From Flavobacterium limnophilum (lineage in GTDB: Bacteria; Bacteroidota; Bacteroidia; Flavobacteriales; Flavobacteriaceae): DNA of 64,000 bases. The DNA lies in NCBI RefSeq assembly GCF_027111315.2, contig NZ_CP114289.2:558001-622000 (forward strand), given 5' to 3'. The notes under the pieces are model-generated. The model ran no database searches. It was not told the origin of the DNA and was given only the letters and a program-made list of their open reading frames with translations. Shown in pieces: positions 1 through 8,629 of the stretch. A program made the translations under genes and the position numbers. The first letter of the stretch is position 1; each line of letters starts with the position of its first letter.

Positions 1-279
1 CTCTTTAGTGCTGCAATATTTTTTATAATTAGGTCCTTTGTCACGATAGTAGCGTTGAATTGTTAGTATATGTCGTAAAAGTAAGGTGTTTTTAGAAATT
101 GAAGCAATAATTGAGGAAATAAATTAGGTAGTTGTTTTTGCAGGCAAACAATAAGTGGTTAGTTGTGTGTAAATTATGCCAATATTGCTTTTTAAATTTG
201 TAAATTAGCATAGAAATGATTTCACGAAAAGAACTCCTTGTTTTATTCTTAGCTTTTTTAACAACCTAAAAAAATAAAA
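1..279. other. Left-edge non-coding stretch
   Basis: No convincing gene is seen in this AT-rich stretch. A TAAATTTG at 193-200 matches the Bacteroidota -7 box TAnnTTTG and could serve the transporter gene starting at 280, but no good -33 TTTG lies at the usual spacing, so this is only a weak promoter candidate. Confidence 0.3.
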
Positions 280-1548
280 ATGCTTAGCAGAGTAAAGTTA
301 AACAACAAACTCAAACGTTTTTGGAAAATCCTTGGGCCTGGGCTCGTGACAGGTGCCAGTGATGATGATCCTTCGGGAATAGCGACTTATTCGCAGGCTG
401 GAGCCGCTTATGGACTTTCAACTTTGTGGACTTCGTTGGTGGCATTTCCGCTTATGGCAGCAATTCAACAAATGTGTGCCCGGATTGGCTTGGTTACTTC
501 CCACGGTTTGACGGGAGCACTAAAAAATTATTATCCCAGGCCAGTTTTGTATTTGATGCTATTGTTTAGTTTTCCTGCCATCATCATGAATATTGGTGCT
601 GATATTGCCGGAATGGGAGCAGTGGGAAACCTGTTGTTTCCCTCCATTGACGCCACTTACTTCAGCGTTTTGTTTACTATTATACTTTTGGGATTGATTA
701 TTTATTTGCCTTATCATAAAATAGCTGCCACGCTAAAATACCTTTGCATCGTGATGTTGGTTTATTTTGTCGTTCCTTTTTTGTACAAGCAAGACTTAAC
801 CCAAATCCTGAAAGCAACATTTATTCCCAGCATAAAATTTGACAAGGAGTTTATGGGAATCCTTGTGGGGATCCTTGGAACCACCATCTCGCCCTATCTC
901 TTTTTTTGGCAAGCATCGGTGGAGGTGGAGGAAATGAATGATAGAAAGAAACACCTGATGGTAAACAAAAAAATTATCCATGAAATAAATGAAGATGTTG
1001 ATTTTGGAATGTCTTTTTCGGGTTTTGTGATGTATTTCATTATTCTTACCACAGGAACGGTTTTGTTTAATGGAGGTATTCACCAGATTGAAACAGTAGA
1101 GCAAGCGGCTTTGGCATTAAAACCATTGGCCGGGAATTTGGCGTATCTTCTTTTTGCCGTCGGGATAATTGGTACAGGTCTCATTGCCATTCCAGTTTTG
1201 AGTGGTTCGCTTTCCTATATCGTCACCGAAACTTTTGGTTGGGAGCAAGGTTTGGGAAAGAAATTCCATGAAGCCAAGGCATTTTATACCGTGATTGGGG
1301 CTTCTTTAATATTGGGTTTGTCGTTGAATTATGTTGGCATCTCGCCTGTAAAAGCCTTGATTTATACCGCCATTCTTTATGGATTGACCGCGCCGGTTTT
1401 GATCGCCATCATTCTTCATATTTCCAATAATAAAAGAATAATGGGAAGATTTACTAATGGAAGGGTATCAAATATTCTAGGGTTTTCGGCATTGCTAATT
1501 ATGACGGCCGCTGCCGTTGGATTGATATATTTGCAATTGGCTGATTAG
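280..1548 (+). CDS. NRAMP-related divalent metal transporter with an altered metal site
   Basis: A 422-residue polytopic inner-membrane protein of the NRAMP (Nramp/MntH) superfamily, which couples divalent metal uptake to an ion gradient. The N-terminal GPGLVTGASDDDPSGIATYS aligns with the TM1 metal-site region of the family, and GTTISPYLFFWQ aligns with TM6. In classical Mn/Fe Nramps these motifs are DPGN and MPH; here they read DPSG and SPY, so the metal-selecting methionine of TM6 is missing. NRAMP-related Mg2+ transporters are known to lose that methionine, so Mn2+ specificity should not be assumed. The gene stands alone. Family assignment is firm; the substrate is open. Confidence 0.85.
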   Translation: MLSRVKLNNKLKRFWKILGPGLVTGASDDDPSGIATYSQAGAAYGLSTLWTSLVAFPLMAAIQQMCARIGLVTSHGLTGALKNYYPRPVLYLMLLFSFPAIIMNIGADIAGMGAVGNLLFPSIDATYFSVLFTIILLGLIIYLPYHKIAATLKYLCIVMLVYFVVPFLYKQDLTQILKATFIPSIKFDKEFMGILVGILGTTISPYLFFWQASVEVEEMNDRKKHLMVNKKIIHEINEDVDFGMSFSGFVMYFIILTTGTVLFNGGIHQIETVEQAALALKPLAGNLAYLLFAVGIIGTGLIAIPVLSGSLSYIVTETFGWEQGLGKKFHEAKAFYTVIGASLILGLSLNYVGISPVKALIYTAILYGLTAPVLIAIILHISNNKRIMGRFTNGRVSNILGFSALLIMTAAAVGLIYLQLAD

Positions 1549-1698
1549 TTTTTTTTGCAAATTTTCGGCTTAGTATTTTTAAAAGAACTACACTTGAAAG
1601 TATCCCTTTTATTCCATGTTGAAATTATTTTTTTTCAATATCCAAAAGTTTTTGTTTTCCAAATTTTACAGATTATAAAGAAACCTTTTCAATAATAA

Positions 1699-1729
1699 AT
1701 TGATGTTGTTTTAAAGTTTCTTACTTTTG
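1699..1729 (+). promoter_or_regulatory. Bacteroidota-type promoter for the Smr gene
   Basis: ATTG at 1699-1702, a 19-nt spacer, then TACTTTTG at 1722-1729, fitting the TTTG/TAnnTTTG consensus. It lies about 50 nt upstream of the start codon at 1778. Confidence 0.45.
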
Positions 1730-1777
1730 GAATCGGATAAAAAAATCTAAATTATAACCAAGTTAAAGAAGATAAAA

Positions 1778-2329
1778 ATGTTCAACAAAGGAGACAAGGT
1801 TTCGGTTCTGGACGAAGCCATAAATGGGGTAGTGGTTTCGGTCAAAGAGAAGCAGGTAACCATTGAAACAGAGGATGGATTTATGATGACATTTTTTGTC
1901 AATGAATTGCTTAAAGTAAACGATTCCAGTAATTTAATGGATTCTATCAGAAGAATTAATATAAATGAGGTTTCCAAGGAAAAAGAAATTCCAAAACCAA
2001 GAAGTTTTGTCAAGGAACGCAAAGAAAAGCACGAAATTTCGGCACCTGAATTTGATTTGCATATCGAAAAATTGGTTCCCAACAAACGAGGAATGTCCAA
2101 TTACGACATCTTGACCCTGCAATCAGAAACCGCAAAAAGACACATCGAATTTGCCATAAAAAACCGCATTCCGAAGATTGTTTTTATCCACGGAGTTGGC
2201 GAAGGAATACTGAAATCAGAGTTGGATTTTTTGTTGGGACGTTATGACAATATCGCTTTTCAAGATGCCAATTATCAAAAATATGGATTGGGTGCCACCG
2301 AAGTTTTTATCAAGCAAAACAGCAAATAA
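1778..2329 (+). CDS. Smr/MutS2 C-terminal domain protein
   Basis: A 183-residue cytoplasmic protein. The N-terminal part (about residues 1-60) resembles the small beta-barrel region (GDKVSVLDEAINGVVV) of Bacteroidota Smr proteins. The C-terminal half (about 95-183) is a Smr domain, with the DLHIEKL entry motif and the IHGVGEGILKSEL loop that carries the family's HGxGxG signature. Smr domains act as nucleases or nucleic-acid binders in MutS2 and in ribosome rescue; which applies here cannot be read from sequence. It has its own promoter and ends against a perfect 16-bp inverted repeat shared with the convergent gene. Confidence 0.85.
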   Translation: MFNKGDKVSVLDEAINGVVVSVKEKQVTIETEDGFMMTFFVNELLKVNDSSNLMDSIRRININEVSKEKEIPKPRSFVKERKEKHEISAPEFDLHIEKLVPNKRGMSNYDILTLQSETAKRHIEFAIKNRIPKIVFIHGVGEGILKSELDFLLGRYDNIAFQDANYQKYGLGATEVFIKQNSK

Positions 2330-2380
2330 TTTGTTTTTTTGAAGTTGAAAATTCAAGTCTGAAAAAGGAAAATAAACTAA

Positions 2381-2429
2381 AAATTCCCTAATTAAATCTT
2401 CTTGTTTGGAATGTTTAATTAGGGAATTT
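2381..2429. terminator. Inverted repeat between convergent genes
   Basis: AAATTCCCTAATTAAA (2381-2396) is followed 17 nt later by its perfect reverse complement (2414-2429). It sits between the stops of two convergent genes and ends in short A/T runs on both sides, so it is probably a bidirectional terminator. Confidence 0.6.
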
Positions 2430-2460
2430 GCGGTAAAATGTATTTCGTAATTTACTGAAA

Positions 2461-3429
2461 TTAATTGGTTGTGGTCAACTCGCCATAGAGGTAATTGTCG
2501 CCAAGCCTGAAATCGCTGTTGCCTTTCTTTAGAGTGGCATTTTTGATAACGATGGTATGTTTGTATGCAGAGGTACCATTTTTTATCGTGGTGACTTCTA
2601 TAATGCCGCTGACGCCTGCAACGCCGTTAACTGCATTCCATTCTTCCTTGATTGATGGAAGCACGGGAACTGTCGTTGTACAAAAGTAATCTTGGTTAAG
2701 AACGCCATTGGAGTACAAACGATAGGCAAGTTTGTTTTGAACAGAACCAATTAAAGCGGTTCTTGGCGTATTCAAAGGCGTTTCCACATTTACAATCAAA
2801 GCGGGGTCAAGATTATCCATGGTCAAGGCTTCGCTGCTGACGTAATTGTAGAGTTGTTTGGAAGTAGGGCATTGTTCCACCACTTTGTCGAATCCAAAAG
2901 GCAAATCGGTTGCATCTGTCACATAATCGCCAAAAGGGAATGTTTCATATACTTGGGTTCCGTTTGTTTTGGCAAACGTGATGTTCTTGAAAGTAATATT
3001 ATGGTTGTAACCCGTAATTCGGGTACTGTTTTCAGTAGCATTTGTTGTTTTTACGGCAGTTGTAATAATCTGTATCGTACCGGCAGTTGCAGTCCATTGG
3101 TCCGACACGGAGGGCAATGCAGGCGGAATGGTGTTGCAAATATTATCCGAAGCAACGGTTCCATTATAAAAACGGTACACCACGCGATAGGTTGCATTGT
3201 CGATAATTTTTAGGGTTGGATTATCTACATCGGTGGGTTCGTTTACAAAATCGGTTTTCGGCATTTCAAGCAATAAAGCTTCTTTTTCTTTTAGTTTGTA
3301 AATGATGTCGTTGGTAGTGCAACTTTGAGTGGTGGTATCTTCAAAATCAATATTCTCCATAGTCAAATCACCATCATCACAACCGTTTAAAAATAAAACA
3401 AAAACCAACAGGCTCACAACTTTTTTCAT
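2461..3429 (-). CDS. Hypothetical lipoprotein with two related halves
   Basis: The start at 3429 was chosen because it gives a lipoprotein signal, MKKVVSLLVFVLFLNGC, whose cysteine would be lipidated after SPII cleavage; an upstream in-frame extension would overlap the divergent gene. The 322-residue product has two similar halves, each with a cysteine pair, an NTP/NxxLAYRLY-type strand, a PPALPS or PVLPS motif and a W-x-A element, suggesting an internally duplicated beta-rich domain. This fits a surface or periplasmic lipoprotein of Bacteroidota. No enzymatic motif is seen and the function is unknown. It is divergent from the cysteine desulfurase gene. Confidence 0.7.
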   Translation of the reverse strand: MKKVVSLLVFVLFLNGCDDGDLTMENIDFEDTTTQSCTTNDIIYKLKEKEALLLEMPKTDFVNEPTDVDNPTLKIIDNATYRVVYRFYNGTVASDNICNTIPPALPSVSDQWTATAGTIQIITTAVKTTNATENSTRITGYNHNITFKNITFAKTNGTQVYETFPFGDYVTDATDLPFGFDKVVEQCPTSKQLYNYVSSEALTMDNLDPALIVNVETPLNTPRTALIGSVQNKLAYRLYSNGVLNQDYFCTTTVPVLPSIKEEWNAVNGVAGVSGIIEVTTIKNGTSAYKHTIVIKNATLKKGNSDFRLGDNYLYGELTTTN

Positions 3430-3502
3430 CGTATAAAATATTTGGGTCAAAAATAGTGAAAAATAGACAATTGTTGGTAGGTAAATCACAATTGATATTT
3501 CA

Positions 3503-3510
3503 TAACTTTG
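3503..3510 (+). promoter_or_regulatory. -7 box giving a near-leaderless cysteine desulfurase mRNA
   Basis: TAACTTTG matches TAnnTTTG exactly and lies five nt before the ATG at 3516. Transcription starting the usual 5-7 nt downstream would begin at or next to the start codon. The -33 element is weak (TTGG at 3474-3477, spacing 25). Confidence 0.4.
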
Positions 3511-3515
3511 TTCCA

Positions 3516-4640
3516 ATGAAAAAAGTATATCTCGATAACGCATCCACCACGCAACTCCGTCCGGAAGTCCTTCAAGAAATGACAAAAGTATTGTCGGAAG
3601 ATTACGGAAATCCATCGTCGACGCATGGTTTTGGTCGGAATGCCAAAAGTATCTTGGAACTTTCCAGAAAATCCATCGCCAAGCAATTGAACGTTTCGGC
3701 CCAAGAAATTATTTTTACTTCTTGCGGAACGGAAGCCAACAATTGGATACTTCGCTCTGCCGTCAAGGATTTGAAAGTACAACGAATCATCACCAGCAAA
3801 ATCGAGCATCATGCCGTTTTGTATGTCGTTCAAGCTTTGCAAAGGGAATTTGACATTCAAGTGGACTATGTTGCAGTTAAACCAAACGGTGAAATCGACA
3901 TCACGGATTTAGTGGATTTACTTTCGCTAGAAACAAAAACCTTGGTGAGCTTGATGCACGTGAACAACGAAATAGGAACTGTCTTGGATGTGGATAAAGT
4001 GGGACGAATTTGTGAGCAACACAATGCCCTTTTTCATTCGGACATGGTGCAATCTGTGGGGAAAATTGAAATTGATTTGCAGCATTTGCCAATAGATTTC
4101 ATGTCGGCCAGCGCCCATAAATTTCACGGACCAAAAGGAGTTGGATTTGCTTATGTCAAGAAAAATTCAGGTTTGCAACCTTTGTTTTACGGTGGCGAAC
4201 AGGAAAAAGGCTTGCGTCCCGGAACCGAAGCGGTACACCAAATTGCAGGAATGGCAAAGGCATTGGAACTTTCCCATACTAATTTGGAAAAGGAAAGAGA
4301 CCATATTTCCGAATTGAAAAATTATTTGGTTAACCAACTCGAAGTTGAGTTTCCTGCCTTTGAAATCAATGGAACATCGGATGGGATTTATACTATTTTG
4401 AATGTTTTGCTGCCTTTTTCCGATGACAAAACAGCCATGATTCTGTTTCATTTGGACATGAAGGGAATTGCGGTTTCGCGTGGCAGTGCTTGTCAATCGG
4501 GAAGTACAAGACCTTCGCATGTTCTGGCAGAGATGCTTTCGAACGAGGATTTGAAGAAACCCAGTTTACGTATTTCTTTCAGCCATTTCAATACTAAAGA
4601 AGATGTTGATTTGTTGGTCCAGGCGTTGAAAAGTATGTAA
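3516..4640 (+). CDS. Cysteine desulfurase (IscS/NifS family)
   Basis: A 374-residue class V PLP aminotransferase-fold enzyme that takes sulfur from L-cysteine for Fe-S clusters or thio-modifications. The start MKKVYLDNASTTQ is the conserved family N-terminus; a longer frame start at 3456 adds residues unlike the family. The PLP lysine lies in SAHKFHGPKG, and the catalytic cysteine in SRGSACQSGSTRPS on a group-I-like loop. HSDMVQSVGK carries the PLP-contacting Asp and Gln. No isc/suf genes are nearby, so the sulfur acceptor cannot be inferred from context. Confidence 0.92.
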   Translation: MKKVYLDNASTTQLRPEVLQEMTKVLSEDYGNPSSTHGFGRNAKSILELSRKSIAKQLNVSAQEIIFTSCGTEANNWILRSAVKDLKVQRIITSKIEHHAVLYVVQALQREFDIQVDYVAVKPNGEIDITDLVDLLSLETKTLVSLMHVNNEIGTVLDVDKVGRICEQHNALFHSDMVQSVGKIEIDLQHLPIDFMSASAHKFHGPKGVGFAYVKKNSGLQPLFYGGEQEKGLRPGTEAVHQIAGMAKALELSHTNLEKERDHISELKNYLVNQLEVEFPAFEINGTSDGIYTILNVLLPFSDDKTAMILFHLDMKGIAVSRGSACQSGSTRPSHVLAEMLSNEDLKKPSLRISFSHFNTKEDVDLLVQALKSM

Positions 4641-4673
4641 TTACATGAATTCTGGCCAATTTTTTTGCCACTT

Positions 4674-5708
4674 TTAGGGTTGAATTCTTAACTCGTGCAA
4701 CAATTCATTGATGTTTGTTTTTGCAACGGCTACATGCTTGTCTGCAGCGCCGTAATAAATATACAGATCATCGCCAAACAAGGCGTGACCTGTTGGAAAC
4801 ACGACATCACTCACTTCTCCTTCAATTTCCCACTGCCTGGTAGGCGAGAAGAGCGGCAATTCGAGTCTTGCAATTTCATTTTCAGGTTTGTCTAATTGCA
4901 GTAAAGCAGCCTTGGCATGGTATATGGTTCCAGTTGCCGTTTCTTGCACGCCATGATAAATCATCAACCATCCGTCGGGTGTTTCGATTGGCGGACTGCC
5001 AGCTCCAATGTAATTTACCTCAAAGACACCTTTTGGATCCAAGACGATATAATCTGTAAGGTTTTCGAGGTAATGTTCCCAAAACGGCTTTGTTAAATCC
5101 TTCCAATGGTCAAAATAAACAATTTGTATTCCCGGCCAAATGCGATGCAACAAGGCGAATTTCCCGTTTATTTTTCTTGGAAATAATGCCAAGTCTTTGT
5201 CTCTTAACAATCTAAATTCATCATCAACTAATCCGATTTGGGCAAAAAGTTTGTAATAATGGTGGTATTTTGGATTTAGTTTGCTGCCGCAGCAAAGAAC
5301 CAAACGTTCATATTCTTGGTAATTTATTTTGGGCGTAATTATTCCGTGTTTTTCAAAATGAATTAAATCCTTGGAAGTGGCAAGAGCCCCCATGGCGTTG
5401 ATGCCGTCATAGGCCGTATAGGTTATGTAGTAAGTATCTTCAATTTTTACCACTCTCGCATCTTCCACGCCTTGTTTTTCGTAATCAAAATCACGTATAA
5501 TTAGGGGGTGATCCCGTCTTTCCACTATTTTAAGTGGACCTTCCGTTTTAGCGTAACCTATCGTGGATAGATTGCCTTCCTGAACCGCCCGGTATAATAT
5601 ATGCACCGTATTGCCCTCCTGATAAATTCCGGGATTTAAAACGCCATTGTTTTCAAACTCCCTATTGGTGGGACTAAGAATTATGCCGTGTTTTTCTACC
5701 GTAACCAT
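4674..5708 (-). CDS. GH130-family glycosidase/phosphorylase
   Basis: A 344-residue five-bladed beta-propeller enzyme resembling GH130 beta-mannoside phosphorylases and hydrolases. Supporting features are the NPGIYQEGNTVHILYRAV strand, GVEDARVVKI (the family's E-D-x-R-hydrophobic motif), WLMIYHGVQ, and the C-terminal DDLYIYYGAADKHVAVA. There is no signal peptide, so it should act in the cytoplasm, probably on mannose-containing oligosaccharides by phosphorolysis. No sugar transporter or other glycan genes are beside it, so the substrate is inferred only from family. It is convergent with the cysteine desulfurase gene, 33 nt away. Confidence 0.85.
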   Translation of the reverse strand: MVTVEKHGIILSPTNREFENNGVLNPGIYQEGNTVHILYRAVQEGNLSTIGYAKTEGPLKIVERRDHPLIIRDFDYEKQGVEDARVVKIEDTYYITYTAYDGINAMGALATSKDLIHFEKHGIITPKINYQEYERLVLCCGSKLNPKYHHYYKLFAQIGLVDDEFRLLRDKDLALFPRKINGKFALLHRIWPGIQIVYFDHWKDLTKPFWEHYLENLTDYIVLDPKGVFEVNYIGAGSPPIETPDGWLMIYHGVQETATGTIYHAKAALLQLDKPENEIARLELPLFSPTRQWEIEGEVSDVVFPTGHALFGDDLYIYYGAADKHVAVAKTNINELLHELRIQP

Positions 5709-5870
5709 GATTTATTATATTTTAAATTGTAATTAATAATCGCAATTAAGCCACAAAATCAGGGTGTATAGCATTTCTGGGTTGCCATATATTGATTAAA
5801 GTTCAGGGAAGTTTGGGGATGCTTATTGTATTGTTTTAAAGAATTATTTTGGCTTTAAACAGACGTTTTT

Positions 5871-6860
5871 TTATTTTTTATCCGCTTCTTTGGCTGCTTT
5901 AGCTTTTTCCTTTTCTTGTTTTTTGAAATAGCCTTTAAAGAGAAAATTATGTCTCATGGCTTCCATGTTTTCGTTCAACTTGGCACTGGCTTCATTGATA
6001 TTGGTCATTGTGGAATCAATTTTTCCGACTAATCCAGGGTTATTGGCAAGGTAGTTAAAGGTGCCTTTTCCGTCTTTGACGCTCAGGATTGTAGCATCAA
6101 GATTTGCAATCACTACATTTATTTCTTTGGTGGATTGGTCTAAATTAGTCACCATGTTTTTTATTTTATTGGCTACAGCCGAATCTTTTATGACACCAAC
6201 CACATTGTTTTTATTGTCCAACGAAGCCACGAGTTTGTCAATTTTTGTTGCCGTTTCTGAAGCTCCTTTGGCGGTCAATTTCAGATAGTGCATGGTTTCT
6301 TTTAAGTCTCTCGATATGATGGTGTCTTTTAATAGCGAACTCAAAGGGCCTTTTCCGTCGTTAATCTCATTGGTGATTTTGAGTAAATTGGCCGTAAGTT
6401 TGGCCGCGTTTTTATTGGTTACACTAAGGGTGTTCAGCATGTCTTCTGTTCGAACCCGATTGTACGAACGAATCTCGTCACCGGGCTGAACAGGAGGTTC
6501 GTTGCCTTTTCCGGGAAGTATGTTTATGATCATGTTGCCCACCAATCCATCGGAACTGATGGTGGCCACCGCATCTTTTTTTATGTAAGGAAAAATAGCT
6601 TTATCTATAATCATGTCGACGCGAATAGTGGTGTCATTGTCCATTTTAATTCCTCGGACTGTTCCCACGCTTATCCCGGAATAGCGCACGCTATTGCCCA
6701 ATTGCAATCCATTTGCATTGTTGAATATGGCTTCAAGATGACTTGTCTTGCCAAACATTTTTTGCTTGTCGCCAATGAAATAAACGGCAAGAATAAATAT
6801 CAATAATCCAATGATTACAAACAAACCAAGGCGTATTTTTTGTGATGTTGTTTTTTCCAT
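5871..6860 (-). CDS. mlaD: MCE/MlaD-family lipid-transfer protein
   Basis: A 329-residue substrate-binding component of an Mla-type phospholipid ABC transporter. Residues 9-29 form a single membrane anchor (LGLFVIIGLLIFILAVYFIG). Residues about 37-115 are the MCE domain, with NGLQLGNSVRYSGISVG and the NILPGKG turn. The rest is a long helical, coiled-coil-prone tail with a charged lysine-rich end. It is the last gene of the mlaE-mlaF-mlaD operon, 8 nt after mlaF. It would sit in the periplasm and pass lipids between membranes. Confidence 0.88.
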   Translation of the reverse strand: MEKTTSQKIRLGLFVIIGLLIFILAVYFIGDKQKMFGKTSHLEAIFNNANGLQLGNSVRYSGISVGTVRGIKMDNDTTIRVDMIIDKAIFPYIKKDAVATISSDGLVGNMIINILPGKGNEPPVQPGDEIRSYNRVRTEDMLNTLSVTNKNAAKLTANLLKITNEINDGKGPLSSLLKDTIISRDLKETMHYLKLTAKGASETATKIDKLVASLDNKNNVVGVIKDSAVANKIKNMVTNLDQSTKEINVVIANLDATILSVKDGKGTFNYLANNPGLVGKIDSTMTNINEASAKLNENMEAMRHNFLFKGYFKKQEKEKAKAAKEADKK

Positions 6861-6868
6861 TTTTATTA

Positions 6869-7609
6869 TTATTTAAAGAATGCCTGTATTTTAGGATCGT
6901 TGGAAGCAATCAACTTTTCGAAAGTGCCTTCCGCATAATTAATTCCGTCAACCAACAAAATCATCCGATTCGAGATGGCTCTCGCACAATCCACGTCATG
7001 GGTTATGATGATGGATGAGGTATTGTATTTTTTTTGGATGGATTCCATCAGCAACAAAATTTCTTTTGCCGTAATGGGATCCAATCCCGTTGTGGGTTCG
7101 TCGTAAAGAATAATCCTGGGTTGCAAGATCAAGGTTCGTGCAAGGGCAACTCTTCGTTTCATGCCACCCGAAAGTTCTTCCGGCATCAGGTTTACGGTAT
7201 GTGCCAATCCCACATTTTCAAGCGCTTCCATAACCAAGGGCGTGGTGTCTTTTATGATTCCAAACTTCTTGGTATGGCGTCTTAACGGAAATTCCAGATT
7301 TTCCCTGACCGTCATCGAATCATAGAGCGCACTTCCTTGAAAAAGAAATCCAACTTCGGTGCGAAGTTCGTCCAGTTGCTCTTGTTCGAGTGTGCTGATG
7401 TCTTTGCCCATGACTACGATGGAGCCACTGTCGGGTTTTTCGAGTCCAATCAAACATTTTATCATCACCGATTTTCCGGAGCCCGATTTTCCCATGATAA
7501 CCAAGTTCTCCCCTTCGACCAAATGCATGTTGAAACCATTCAAAACGTGATTGTCGCCATAACTCTTTTTCAAGTCCTTGATTTCTATGACAGTTTTTGG
7601 ATTGTCCAT
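6869..7609 (-). CDS. mlaF: Mla-type ABC transporter ATPase
   Basis: A 246-residue ATP-binding subunit. The start at 7609 (MDNPKTVIEIKDL) was preferred over an upstream in-frame ATG that would overlap mlaE and add a hydrophobic leader foreign to the family. Walker A is GKSGSGKS, the signature is LSGGMKRR, Walker B is IILYDEPTTGLDP, and the switch histidine is in IIITHD. LSGGMKRR, with Met-Lys-Arg in place of Gln-Arg-Q, is typical of the MlaF/TTG2A branch. It is 13 nt downstream of mlaE and powers that permease. Confidence 0.92.
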   Translation of the reverse strand: MDNPKTVIEIKDLKKSYGDNHVLNGFNMHLVEGENLVIMGKSGSGKSVMIKCLIGLEKPDSGSIVVMGKDISTLEQEQLDELRTEVGFLFQGSALYDSMTVRENLEFPLRRHTKKFGIIKDTTPLVMEALENVGLAHTVNLMPEELSGGMKRRVALARTLILQPRIILYDEPTTGLDPITAKEILLLMESIQKKYNTSSIIITHDVDCARAISNRMILLVDGINYAEGTFEKLIASNDPKIQAFFK

Positions 7610-7622
7610 CGGTGTTTGAATT

Positions 7623-8405
7623 TTATAAATCGTAAAAAATATCAGTGACAAAAACGGCAATAAAGTCAATTATAAAAAGCAACATCGAGGTAAAAACCAC
7701 GGCAGAATTAGCGGCAAGTCCCACACCGGCTGTTCCTTTTTTGCAGTTGTATCCTTTGAAACAACCCACTAATCCAATGGCAAATCCAAAGAAGAAACTC
7801 TTGATTGTCGCAGGAATTAAATCGCCAAATTCCAAAGCATCAAAAACTTGGTTGTAATACAATAAAAAAGAAACATTTCCCTTTATGTTTTCGACCAGAT
7901 AAGAACCATATATGGCTATGAAATCGCCAAACATCACCAAAATGGGAAGCATGAACGTGGTGGCCAAAATTCGGGTAACCACTAGATATTTAAAAGGATT
8001 CGTGCCTGAAACTTCCATGGCATCAATTTGTTCCGTAACTCTCATCGAACCCAGCTCGGCTCCAATTCCGGAACCAATTCGTCCTGCACAAATCAAGGCA
8101 GTAATGATGGGGCCAATTTCTCGAATAATCGAAATGCTCACCATGGACGGCATCCAGGAAACAGCGCCAAATTCCTGCAATGTAGGCCTGGATTGCAATG
8201 TAAAAACCAATCCGATGATGAATCCCGTTACGGCTACCAAAAGCAAGGAGCGGTTTCCCATATAAAAACATTGTCGAAGGAATTCCCTATATTCTGAAGG
8301 ACGCTTAAAAACTTCTTTGAAAAAACGACCTGCAAATTGGGAGAGTTCGCCAATATCAAGCAAGAAAGCCTTGAGTAATTCGATTATTTTAAAAATAGTA
8401 TCCAT
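7623..8405 (-). CDS. mlaE: MlaE-family lipid ABC permease
   Basis: A 260-residue permease. It has an amphipathic N-terminus and about five or six membrane segments with the family core IREIGPIITALICAGRIGSGIGAEL (read as IREIGPIITALI then CAGRIGSGIGAEL), followed by EQIDAMEVSG. This pattern defines the MlaE/YrbE permeases. It is the first gene of the three-gene Mla operon. No mlaB or mlaC is present, as is common in Bacteroidota. Confidence 0.92.
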   Translation of the reverse strand: MDTIFKIIELLKAFLLDIGELSQFAGRFFKEVFKRPSEYREFLRQCFYMGNRSLLLVAVTGFIIGLVFTLQSRPTLQEFGAVSWMPSMVSISIIREIGPIITALICAGRIGSGIGAELGSMRVTEQIDAMEVSGTNPFKYLVVTRILATTFMLPILVMFGDFIAIYGSYLVENIKGNVSFLLYYNQVFDALEFGDLIPATIKSFFFGFAIGLVGCFKGYNCKKGTAGVGLAANSAVVFTSMLLFIIDFIAVFVTDIFYDL

Positions 8406-8584
8406 CTAAAAGGGAATTAATTTTTAAGAAAAAGGGCTTCTCACCCCAGCAAAGCGAACAGACGTAGTAAATATACGAATAATCTACTGATTTTCAGAGA
8501 TTATGGATGTGTTTTATCTGTTTTTTTGAAAGGCTGTATTTTGAATTCAACAACAATTGCAAACCATTTGTGACAAGACCAAAA

Positions 8585-8608
8585 AAAATCCGCTTTTCAG
8601 CGGATTTT
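8585..8608 (-). terminator. Intrinsic terminator after the flotillin gene
   Basis: AAAATCCGCT / AGCGGATTTT forms a 10-bp stem with a TTTC loop, followed on the minus strand by a run of T. It lies 22 nt past the flotillin stop. Confidence 0.8.
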
Positions 8609-8629
8609 GAATGTTAATTTAAATTGGGT

